DNA of 64,000 nt from CAWGJF01 sp963822905 (lineage in GTDB: Bacteria; Bacteroidota; Ignavibacteria; Ignavibacteriales; Ignavibacteriaceae). Below the pieces are notes generated by a model, which was not told where the DNA came from, ran no database searches, and saw only the letters and a list, made by a program, of their open reading frames with translations. Positions 27,743 to 36,900 of the stretch are shown here, one piece after another; positions within the stretch are counted from its first letter, which is position 1, and each line of letters starts with the position of its first letter. The stretch is taken from contig CAWGJF010000001.1 of assembly GCA_963822905.1 (NCBI GenBank), positions 620,001 through 684,000 on the forward strand. Reading direction: 5' to 3'. Position numbers and translations under genes: made by a program.

Positions 27743-30700
27743 TGATTAACCAGCGTTATAAAATAATTAAAAAAATCGGCGAAGGTAGAAGCGAAGTTTT
27801 TCTTTGTGAAGATGTTGAAAACTCACGAATACCATTTGCAATTAAAATTTTAAAACCTGACGCAGGTAAAGAAGAAAAAATCAGTTTTCGAAATGAATTT
27901 TTTATTCTGAAAAAACTTGAACATCCGAATATTATCCGAGCCGAAGAATTTGGGAATGTACTTATTAGTGAAAATGAATATGTAACCGAAGGTTCATTAT
28001 ATATCACTTCTGAATATTTCCCGTCATTTGAATTATCAAATAGTAAATTAAATATAGATGAAAAATTAATACGTGAAATAACAAGACAAATATGTTGTGC
28101 TTTATATTATCTTCACCAGTCAAATTATATTTATTATGACCTTAAACTTGAAAACATTCTCATAAATTCTGATGTAACCAAACCAAAATTAAAATTAATT
28201 GATCTTGGCCTGTCACATTATTCCCCACCTGAAATTATTGAGATTGTGCAGGGAACTGCTAACTACATTGCCCCGGAATTGCTTAAAAAAGAACCTCATG
28301 ATTTTCGAGTTGATCTTTATTCTCTTGGGATTCTTCTTTACAGAATTGTTTATGACAAATTTCCATTTGATTATGAAAATGAATTAGATATTTATAAAGC
28401 TCATATAGAAGAAGAATTCAAATTTCCTGAAACTGAAAGATTTTCAAATGAATTTTTGCGGCTCATAAAATATTTATTGAAAAAAAATCCGGATGAACGA
28501 CCAAAGGACACTCTTGCTATTCTTGAACTTCTTGGATTTGAGATAGATGAATCAATCCGAAAAGATTTTATTCCCGTAAAAATATTCTCCGGAAGACAGG
28601 ATGCAATTAATATCTTAGATACTTATATAAACGATAAATCAAGTAGTGAAATAGTTGTTGTTAAAGGTTTTGATAACTCAGGAAAGACTTCATTACTAAA
28701 TCAAACATATGCGCTTCATGAAGAATCAATTCTCTTTAATAACCTCAAAGGGAAAAGTGGTGTAGAACTGGTTAAAGTTTTAATAAAAAACCTACTTTAT
28801 TCCGAAAATATTTTCAAACAGCTCGAGCAAAATGATATTAAGGATATTCACGAAACAATTAATATAGCAGATAGTATTTCATCAGAGCAAATATTCAGAA
28901 TAGTTTCCCTGCTGACTAAAAATTCAACAGCAGTTTTACTGTTCGACGATTATAATTTGCTTGACGATTACACTATTGAAATTTTTAATTCTATAATGCC
29001 TGTTTTCCAGATCAATGGAATAAAGATTATTTTAACCGAAACCTCAGAAACGGATTACAGGTCGGGTGAATTGAATAATATTAGAGAATTTTCTCTCGGT
29101 TCATTCACTGATGTCCAATTAAGAGATTTTATCAATGAAGCATTTCATCTTTCGTTTCCCAAAAACGAATTGAATAATTTAATTCTTAACTACTCAGATT
29201 TATTACCTGGAAATGTAATCTCCTTTATTAAGGATATTATTCTTCTTGAGATAATGAAATTTAACAGTGACGGAGTTATAATTTCAGATAAACCGGAAGA
29301 TTTAGAAATTCTTGAAAATTCGTATGATGTGATTTATGATAAAAGATTAAATGGATTAGGTAAATCCGAATTATTTACCATTAAGCTTATTTCATGTTTT
29401 GATATAACACCGGATTATAAAACCATTCAAAAAATATTAAATGCTAACTCAAAAGATTTCGACCAAATTATTTCGAACCTTCAGACAAATAATTTATTAG
29501 TGAGATATTCTCTTAACAACACTTTGCAAATCGGGTCCGATGGTTTAAAAAAACATGTGTATGATTTATTGAACAATAAAATAAAATGGCATAGTCAGAT
29601 TGCCACTAAGCTTTCGGAGCTTTTTCCTGATTTTAACCCAACTGAGCTTGCCAGACAATTTGAACTAGCTGAACAGTTAGAAGAGAGTTACAAAGTGTAT
29701 CATAAACAAATTGAACAAGCTGAAAAAAATTCTGCTTATTCATTTATTCGAAAAATAATAATCCATTTGCTTGAATTGCCATTTGAACTCAAAATAATAA
29801 CTTCATTACAAATAAAACTTGCTGAAATTAATTACAAATTAAGTGATTTTAAAAAAGCAATAGAAATTATAAAAAAAATTGATTTAGAAAATTTATCTGA
29901 AGAAATCAGAATAGATATTAATTTTATTTTTGCAAGTTCACTGGTTGGGTCAGGTGAATACCAGGAGGGTAGAAATTTTTTAAATTCACTAATTGAAAAT
30001 GTAAAAGCTCCGGGTAAAAAGAGAAAATTCCTGTCCGAATTGGCGTATGCGGAGTTTGAACTTGGAAAGTACGCTGAAGCAGTGGAAAAGGCGTCAGAAA
30101 TTGTTTCAAGTTCTTCTAATGATAATGAACTTAACGGGAAATGTTATAACCTTCTCGGTATGAATGAAATTTATAATACAAGTAACTTGGAAAATGCATT
30201 AAAATGGTTTAACAAAGCAAAAGGTAACTATGAAATAGCGAAGCTTCCCAGAAGATTGGCTGGTATGGAAGTTAATATTGGTAACATTTATAATATTCTT
30301 GGAAATTATGATGAAGCTAAAAATCATTGGGAAAATGCTTCAAAACTGAACCAGTCTATTGGCAATCTGGATCAGGAGGGTGTACTGCAATTAAATATGG
30401 GGATTTTCTATTTCGAGAGACGTCAGCTTGAACAATCAATTGAAATGTACAGCCTGGCACTTAAAATATTTTTAAGCATTGGCAATTTTCAAAACCAGGG
30501 ACTTGCATTTTTAAATTTAGGCGAGGCTCATTTTTATTTGTGCGAATATCAAAAAGCTTACGATTCATTAAATGAAGCGCTGAATATATTTCAGAAGAAA
30601 AACTTACCTGAAGATGAAATGGAGGCACTTTTTCTACTAGGGAAATTATTTTATAAGATTGGATTAAAAAAAGAATTTTCAAAAGTAACTGAATCAAGTG

Positions 30701-31305
30701 AGAAACTAATTAAAGAAAATAGTTTATCAGGAAAACATTTAATTAATCAGAAATTACTAACTTTTTACAGGCAATATTTAGTTAATGAATCTAATGATAT
30801 GAACCAATTAGATGAAATTTATCTTGAATACAAGAAATTGGAAGATAGAACTAATTATATTGAAACCATTTTTTTAAAGACCAATCTTTGCATAAATCAA
30901 AACGATTTTCAACAAGCATTAACAGTTTTGGAAAGTGCTGAATTGATAGAATATTGTAAACAAAATGATATATTCGAAGCAGAAAGACAATATTTTTTAG
31001 GTATATTATCTGGTATGGTTAGTTCTGATAAACTTTCACCTCCTCTTGAATATTTTGAATATGCATATGGACTGATTAATGACAAAAGTATTTCTGAAAT
31101 TACGTGGAAAATTTTATTCTCACTTGCGGTATATTATGGTCAAAGAGGGAATTATCAAAAATCCAAGACATATGCATCCTACACGAGAGAATTAATTCAA
31201 TATGTAATGGAACAAATAGAAACCCCGCGTCTCAGAAAATCTTTTACCGAAAGAAAAGATATTCATCTTATTGTTTCAACTTTGGAAAAACTGGAGACCA
31301 ACTGA
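27742..31305 (+). CDS. serine/threonine protein kinase fused to P-loop ATPase and TPR repeats
   Basis: A 1187-residue predicted cytosolic signalling protein. Residues 1 to about 275 form a Hanks-type kinase with glycine loop IGEGRSEVF and AIKILKP with the ATP-binding Lys. The catalytic loop is YYDLKLENIL (Asp present, but the usual HRD is YYD, so a non-RD kinase), the metal loop is DLG instead of DFG, and APE is intact. From about 290 to 540 is an AAA/STAND-like ATPase with Walker A GFDNSGKTS and Walker B AVLLFDDYN. The rest, about 630-1180, is helical with TPR repeats, for example NIGNIYNILGNYDEAKNHW and NLGEAHFYLCEYQKAYDSL. It overlaps the permease stop (TAATG) and ends 6 bases before the sigma-54-type activator. 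Targets are unknown. Confidence 0.9.
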   Translation: MINQRYKIIKKIGEGRSEVFLCEDVENSRIPFAIKILKPDAGKEEKISFRNEFFILKKLEHPNIIRAEEFGNVLISENEYVTEGSLYITSEYFPSFELSNSKLNIDEKLIREITRQICCALYYLHQSNYIYYDLKLENILINSDVTKPKLKLIDLGLSHYSPPEIIEIVQGTANYIAPELLKKEPHDFRVDLYSLGILLYRIVYDKFPFDYENELDIYKAHIEEEFKFPETERFSNEFLRLIKYLLKKNPDERPKDTLAILELLGFEIDESIRKDFIPVKIFSGRQDAINILDTYINDKSSSEIVVVKGFDNSGKTSLLNQTYALHEESILFNNLKGKSGVELVKVLIKNLLYSENIFKQLEQNDIKDIHETINIADSISSEQIFRIVSLLTKNSTAVLLFDDYNLLDDYTIEIFNSIMPVFQINGIKIILTETSETDYRSGELNNIREFSLGSFTDVQLRDFINEAFHLSFPKNELNNLILNYSDLLPGNVISFIKDIILLEIMKFNSDGVIISDKPEDLEILENSYDVIYDKRLNGLGKSELFTIKLISCFDITPDYKTIQKILNANSKDFDQIISNLQTNNLLVRYSLNNTLQIGSDGLKKHVYDLLNNKIKWHSQIATKLSELFPDFNPTELARQFELAEQLEESYKVYHKQIEQAEKNSAYSFIRKIIIHLLELPFELKIITSLQIKLAEINYKLSDFKKAIEIIKKIDLENLSEEIRIDINFIFASSLVGSGEYQEGRNFLNSLIENVKAPGKKRKFLSELAYAEFELGKYAEAVEKASEIVSSSSNDNELNGKCYNLLGMNEIYNTSNLENALKWFNKAKGNYEIAKLPRRLAGMEVNIGNIYNILGNYDEAKNHWENASKLNQSIGNLDQEGVLQLNMGIFYFERRQLEQSIEMYSLALKIFLSIGNFQNQGLAFLNLGEAHFYLCEYQKAYDSLNEALNIFQKKNLPEDEMEALFLLGKLFYKIGLKKEFSKVTESSEKLIKENSLSGKHLINQKLLTFYRQYLVNESNDMNQLDEIYLEYKKLEDRTNYIETIFLKTNLCINQNDFQQALTVLESAELIEYCKQNDIFEAERQYFLGILSGMVSSDKLSPPLEYFEYAYGLINDKSISEITWKILFSLAVYYGQRGNYQKSKTYASYTRELIQYVMEQIETPRLRKSFTERKDIHLIVSTLEKLETN

Positions 31306-31311
31306 TAATCT

Positions 31312-32691
31312 ATGGCTGAATCTGACATAAAAATCAAAATCTTTTCAGATCTACAGGACCTGGTCGGAGTTACATCAGCTCTTAAACAATTGGAGCTTAA
31401 AGGATTTCCAATCTCTGTTTCATTCCCAACAGAATTTAATGTTGAGCAAAATGAAATAATAGTATTGCAAGTTGATGGTACGGAGTCTAGGATATTAAAA
31501 CAGGCAATAAATGTAAAACGAGATTTTGACAACAAGTTTATTATAATAATGCGGAACGGGGAAGCCTTAAATGTTACTTCTATTTTGAAATATGGTTTCT
31601 TTGATATTTTTATTTTTCCTTATGAGTTATTAAAGTTTACATCATTTCTTACCGAAGTTTTCACAAATAAAACATATATAACCGAATCGTTCAAAGCCGG
31701 TACATTCGGAATGAATAAGCAGGGTATGCGTTCAATTATCGGTGAATCTGAAGAGTTAATTAGGGTTGTTGAACTTGCGAAAAAAGTTTCTGAAAAAAGC
31801 TTCGCTAATATTCTAGTCCTTGGTGAAACTGGTACAGGCAAAGGATTATTTGCCAGGGCTATTCACAATTCGGGTAAAGCCAGTAATAACCCATTTATTG
31901 ATATTGTATGTACAGCAATTCCTGAAAACTTGTTAGAGTCAGAATTATTCGGATATGAACCCGGGGCATTTACTGATGCACGAACACGAAAAATAGGCCT
32001 CTTTGAATTAGCTGAAAGAGGGACATTGTTCCTGGATGAAATTGGTGACCTTAGTATGAATATTCAAACGAAGTTATTAAGGGCTATTGAGAAAAAAATT
32101 ATTAAAAGACTTGGTGGTGTAATAGATATTCCTATAAACGCAAGAATAATTTCTGCAACGAACCGCGATCTTGAATTTATGGTTGAAAAAAATCTATTTA
32201 GAAGGGATTTATATCATAGACTCAACGTAATTTCTATTGAAATTCCACCGTTACGGGAAAGGGGAGAGGATACTATAATTCTTGCTCATCATTTTATTTC
32301 TGAATTCAATAAACAGTTTAATAGAAATATAAAAAGGCTTGATAAAGATATTCAACATTTTCTCAAAGGTTATCCATGGCCCGGAAATGTTAGAGAACTA
32401 AGAAATGCAATTGAAAGAGCAGTCTTGTTATGTGAAGATGGAAAAATTAAACTTAAAGATTTTTCGAATCTTATTAGTCGTGTTAAAGTTAATACACTTA
32501 ATGAAGAAAATAGTAGTGATAAATCGCAGGATCATCTTATAAATATGAATATTAATTATGGTTCAACTAATTTGAAAAAATTAGAAAAACATTACGCAAA
32601 AGAAGTTTTGAATAAACTTGATGGGAATAAAACCCAAACAGCAAAATTATTAGGAATTAGCAGACCAAAACTAGATACTTTATTGAAATAG
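31312..32691 (+). CDS. sigma-54-dependent activator-like AAA+ regulator with degenerate receiver
   Basis: A 459-residue NtrC-type regulator. The N-terminal 125 residues have a receiver-like alpha/beta pattern but lack a convincing acidic pocket and phosphoacceptor Asp. The AAA+ domain has Walker A GETGTGKGLFARA, Walker B GTLFLDEIGD, the sensor segment ARIISATNRDLE and the PWPGNVREL motif near residue 355. The sigma-54 contact loop reads GAFTDA (residues 218-223) instead of the usual GAFTGA. The C-terminus is a Fis-type helix-turn-helix (KTQTAKLLGISRPKLDTLL). Because the receiver appears inactive, activity may instead be set by the upstream kinase/TPR protein, 6 bases away; this is inference. 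Confidence 0.9.
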   Translation: MAESDIKIKIFSDLQDLVGVTSALKQLELKGFPISVSFPTEFNVEQNEIIVLQVDGTESRILKQAINVKRDFDNKFIIIMRNGEALNVTSILKYGFFDIFIFPYELLKFTSFLTEVFTNKTYITESFKAGTFGMNKQGMRSIIGESEELIRVVELAKKVSEKSFANILVLGETGTGKGLFARAIHNSGKASNNPFIDIVCTAIPENLLESELFGYEPGAFTDARTRKIGLFELAERGTLFLDEIGDLSMNIQTKLLRAIEKKIIKRLGGVIDIPINARIISATNRDLEFMVEKNLFRRDLYHRLNVISIEIPPLRERGEDTIILAHHFISEFNKQFNRNIKRLDKDIQHFLKGYPWPGNVRELRNAIERAVLLCEDGKIKLKDFSNLISRVKVNTLNEENSSDKSQDHLINMNINYGSTNLKKLEKHYAKEVLNKLDGNKTQTAKLLGISRPKLDTLLK

Positions 32692-32990
32692 TAGAGTTTT
32701 ATTGATTTTTCTAATCCCCAATTAATTTTTCAAAATTTAAATATTTAATAATTATCGTAAAATATCTTTACAATTCTAATGGAATTGTTGATAAATATGG
32801 TAAGAATTACCTGCTTTCTATAATAATTTCCTCAAATTTACAATTCATCGCCAGATTTTGCATGGCATAAACATTGGCTTTAAAACTACGCTAGTAAGGC
32901 TGCGTGCACGCAATCTTGGGGTGAGGAGGCTCCGCAGTGATCTTCTAGTGTGTCATTAAACTATTTATTCACATTATGTGAGTGGGCGCT
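32692..32990 (+). promoter_or_regulatory. leader region of the repeat-protein gene, with a degenerate -24/-12-like element
   Basis: This 299-base gap is AT-rich until about 32880. At 32863-32878 it holds tggcataaacattggc, which matches the sigma-54 pattern TGGCA-N6-TTG with correct spacing. The -12 C is replaced by G, so the match is imperfect. From about 32888 to 32945 the DNA becomes clearly more GC-rich and contains a 10-base palindrome gcgtgcacgc, a ctgcg/cgcag pair enclosing it and a small ggaggctcc hairpin. This suggests a folded 5' leader. No known riboswitch or tRNA could be matched. Confidence 0.35.
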
Positions 32991-33764
32991 ATGCTTAAGC
33001 GTATATTATTCATATTCCTCGCAGGGGGACTATACGTCAGTGTACTCGCTCAGGTTGTCTCAAATGTTGAGCAGGCAACCCGATACAGAGTTTCAGAGGA
33101 TAATCAAACCTCTGTAACCGAACACCACCAATTTACTTCAAGTGATGTGCAGAACGTAACCGATTTGCGAATCCTTGCAAACCGATCGAATTCACAACTT
33201 GATGAATTGGGCAGTCGTTATGGTTGGGTAAGATCAAACTCACAACTTGACGAACTAGGTAGTCGTTATGGTTGGGTAAGATCAAACTCACAACTTGACG
33301 AACTAGGCAGTCGTTATGGTTGGGTAAGATCAAACTCACAACTTGACGAACTAGGCAGTCGTTATGGTTGGGTAAGATCAAACTCACAACTTGACGAACT
33401 AGGCAGTCGTTATGGTTGGGTAAGATCAAATTCACAACTTGACGAACTAGGTAGTCGTTATGGTTGGGTAAGATCAAATTCACAACTTGACGAACTAGGC
33501 AGTCGTTATGGTTGGGTAAGATCAAACTCACAACTTGACGAACTAGGCAGTCGTTATGGTTGGGTAAGATCAAACTCACAACTTGACGAACTAGGCAGTC
33601 GTTATGGTTGGGTAAGATCAAACTCACAACTTGACGAACTAGGCAGTCGTTATGGTTGGGTAAGATCAAATTCACAGCTCGACGAACTAGGTAGTCGTTA
33701 TGGTTGGGTAAGATCAAATTCACAACTTGACGAACTAGGCAGTCGTTATGGTTGGGTTCGGTAA
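32991..33764 (+). CDS. exported protein of twelve identical 16-residue tandem repeats
   Basis: A predicted 257-residue secreted protein of no recognised family. The N-terminus is a signal peptide (MLKRILFIFLAGGLYVSVLAQ, cleavage after AQ). It is followed by about 45 ordinary residues rich in Thr, Ser, Val and Asn, then exactly twelve copies of SNSQLDELGSRYGWVR running to the last codon. Every copy is identical at the protein level, while the DNA differs at synonymous positions (first, sixth, seventh, eleventh and twelfth copies especially). There is no domain after the array. A GTG at 32982 is also in frame, but the ATG at 32991 gives the better signal peptide. The gene lies 0.3 kb after the sigma-54-type activator and is closed by a strong terminator. 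Confidence 0.85.
   Translation: MLKRILFIFLAGGLYVSVLAQVVSNVEQATRYRVSEDNQTSVTEHHQFTSSDVQNVTDLRILANRSNSQLDELGSRYGWVRSNSQLDELGSRYGWVRSNSQLDELGSRYGWVRSNSQLDELGSRYGWVRSNSQLDELGSRYGWVRSNSQLDELGSRYGWVRSNSQLDELGSRYGWVRSNSQLDELGSRYGWVRSNSQLDELGSRYGWVRSNSQLDELGSRYGWVRSNSQLDELGSRYGWVRSNSQLDELGSRYGWVR
33186..33761 (+). repeat. coding tandem array, 12 units of 48 bp
   Basis: Twelve directly adjacent 48-base units without spacers, exactly filling the 3' part of the exported repeat protein gene. Differences between units are confined to synonymous sites: Asn aac/aat, Gly ggc/ggt, Gln and Leu in unit 11, Val and Arg in unit 12, and Ser, Asn, Asp and Leu in unit 1. The end units are the most divergent, as expected when inner units are homogenised by unequal exchange. 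Confidence 0.97.
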
Positions 33765-33792
33765 ACTGAATTAGTTCTCATTGTCTACTTTT

Positions 33793-33823
33793 AAAAGCCT
33801 TCAATAAATTTGAAGGCTTTTTC
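33793..33823 (+). terminator. rho-independent terminator after the repeat-protein gene
   Basis: A perfect 11-base-pair stem with arms aaaagccttca and tgaaggctttt around a 7-base loop, followed by T residues. It separates the repeat-protein gene from the peptidase gene. Confidence 0.9.
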
Positions 33824-33912
33824 TATTTCTACATGATTTTAGCAAAGCAAAATTTCATGTGTTATTTTAATATGTTGTATTTCTATTAATAAAAAATAAT
33901 ATCTTCTTAATT

Positions 33913-36900
33913 TTGCAAACATCTACTCTACTTAAAACATATTTTTGTTTTTTACTCTTTGGTATTCTTTCCCTAAACTTTAATTGTGTACAGGCACAAG
34001 AAATAAACAAAGTTGATTTAAGTATAAACAAATCCAGCCATGATATTTCTTCATATAATTTTGACGGGACTATTTATTTGTCTGTAAATGAAATCACGCA
34101 AATACTGGGACTGAAAACTGAGTATGATAAATTTTTAGGATCAACTAAAATTGATGCTGAAAATTATTTTTTAGAATTCAAAAAGAATTCTGCATTTACG
34201 ATAGTAACTCAGAAAAATAAATCAAAGACAGAAACAATTCAGCTTCCCACATCAATACACCTGGTAGGGGAATCGATCTTTGCACCTCAAACGCAACTTT
34301 TAATTCTATTAAAAAAATATTGTAATAAAAACATTGTCGTACTAAATCCGGGGAGGATGATTTTAATTGACGAACAACATTCAGTTTTCAATCATCTTTT
34401 AAATATATCGGATGAAGTTTCGGGTGAAGACGAATACATCAGAATTAAAGCGGAAGATAAGATATCAGCCTACCTTGAAAAATATAATGCAGATGAATAT
34501 AACTTAAAAATCCGGAATACAGTTTCTTTTTATGAAACCAACGCAAAAAATTTATCAGGAAAAAATGTGAATGATTTTATCATCACAGAAAACAATAACA
34601 ATATAAATATATCTTTTAAAGTAAAAAGCGATGATGTTTATGCCGAAATAATTAAAACACAAAATACAAACGAATTGCTTTTGCACTTCTTTGTAAGGGA
34701 AAATTCTGATTGGTATGAAAGGGAGAGTGAAAATTTTAAAGTTGTTTATAGAGCAGACCAAACTCACTTGGTCAATCATATATTAAATTCAGCAGAGAAT
34801 GCATTAGCAGCTCTTAATGATCTTTTCGATTACAAACCAAAAGATAAAATCATTATAGGATTGTACGATGCAAGTGATTATGGACTCGGTTTCACAACAA
34901 CAATACCCCAAAATTTTCTTCGACTTGAAGTTGAACCATTGGAACCGGGTTACGAAGCCATAACTTATAGTGAAAGATACCAGTGGATGATTTCTCACGA
35001 ACTTGTTCATATCATTGTTAATGATCAAGCAACCGGGTTCGAATCTTTTTTAAGAAAATTGTTTGGAAAAGTACCACCTGAAAAAACCCAGCCAACTTCA
35101 ATAATCTATAGCTATTTTACAAATTCACTTCGATATACACCAAGATGGTTTCAAGAAGGAATTGCTGTTTATATTGAAACCTGGTTAAACGGTGGATATG
35201 GAAGGGTACTAAGCAGTTTTGATGAAATGTATTTCAGAACGAAAACATTTTATAATGATAAATTTCCATCCCCGGCACACTTAGAAACTATTGATACTCA
35301 TAATTCCTTTTTGCTTGAAACCCTTTTCTATCTTTATGGAACCAGATTCCTATCATATTTATCAATAAGGTTTGGACATGAAAAAGTTATTGAATGGTAC
35401 AAAATTTCAAAAGGAAGTATTTACTATGGATATTTAAACAGATTTGAAGAAGTCTTTGGAGAAGATTTTGATGAAGCCTGGAATGATTTTGGCAAAAGTG
35501 AAAATGAATTTCAAAAAGAAAATTTAAAAATTCTTGAAACTTCGAATGTAACGGAACCCGAGAAATTATCAGATAAACCGTTTGGCTGGGTTTCCCAACC
35601 CTACTTAGATGAAAAAACAAATTCTGTTATTTTTAGTTATCATCGCTCTCACCATCTTGCAACTTTGCAATCCTTTAATTTAAAAACTCATTTGTCAGAA
35701 GAAATTACATCATTACCCACTCCAAGTATCTTGCAGGTTGCATCACTTGCCTTTGATGAAGAAACCGGGCTATTATTTTATACAACTAATAATAATCAAT
35801 TGTACAGAGATGTATGGGTTTTGGATTTGGATTCACGTGATCAGAAAATGTTGTTTGAGAATATCCGGATTGGTGACCTTGCTATATCTTCTACTAATAA
35901 AGAGCTATGGGGAATTCAACATGAATCAGGTTTAGTTACGATTTTATATTCGCCATATCCATATAAAGAAGTAATTCCTGTAAGCACATTACCATTAGGC
36001 GAAGAATTATTTCAATTGTCGGTAAGTCCATCAGGCAAAAAAATTGCTGCCGTTTTAAGGCAGACAACAGGTCAACAATCAATAATTGTGTTTGATGTTG
36101 AAGAAGCAAAATCTGCTCATCAGCTTCAATTCGAAATTGTAAGCAGCAATGGAACTCCAGAAAATCCAACCTGGAGTCATGATGGCAAATCAATTTATTG
36201 GAGTGCCTTCACAAATGGAGTATCAAATATTTATAAATATAATTCTATTACGGGTAACATTTCGGCTCTAACCAACTGTCTGACAGGGTTGTTTAAACCT
36301 TTAGAAATTTCTCCGGATAAAATATTTGCTTTTGAATTTACTCCCGATGGATTTACCCCGGTTTTACTTGACAATGCAGCAGCCCAGAGATTGCCGGCAA
36401 TAAATTACCTTGGACAAAAAGTAATTGAAAACGACCCGGTGTTGAGAACATGGAACCTTCCAAACCCAACTGTAAAATCCAAACCTTTTAAATATTCAAA
36501 GGAAAAAAGTTATAACGGACTTTCGAATTTAAGATTGCAATCCTTCTATCCAATTGTATCCGGATTTCAAAACCAGGTGGTATTCGGATTCTTCACACAC
36601 ATCTCTGATCCAATGCTTCACAATGATTTTATTATGGAATTTGGTTTTTCTCCCTTACATGAAAAACCAAGTTATCCATCATTTCACATTAGATTCAAGT
36701 ATGATTACAAACAACTATTCTTTATTGAATTAAGCCATCACGGTCCTGAATTTTTTGACCTGTTTAATGATAGGAAACGTGGAATGCTTGGAACAAAAAT
36801 TACGTTTAATCATAATCATTATTGGTTGTTTGATAATCCACATAAAATTAAACAGACTACTGCTTTTTCAATTTACACCGGCGTTGAATATGTAAATGAT

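Noticed and set aside
32888..32960. tRNA-like GC-rich stretch before the repeat gene
   Set aside because: No GTTC T-loop, no acceptor stem pairing and no anticodon arm of proper size could be found.
33133..33723. Open frame of 196 codons on the minus strand across the tandem array
   Set aside because: It exists only because the 48-base unit has no stop on that strand. The plus frame has a signal peptide and purely synonymous variation, whereas the minus frame shows amino-acid variation (Cys/Tyr and others) between units.
33186..33761. Possible CRISPR array
   Set aside because: The units follow one another directly with no spacers, the period matches 16 codons and the array is inside a reading frame. 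No cas genes are near.
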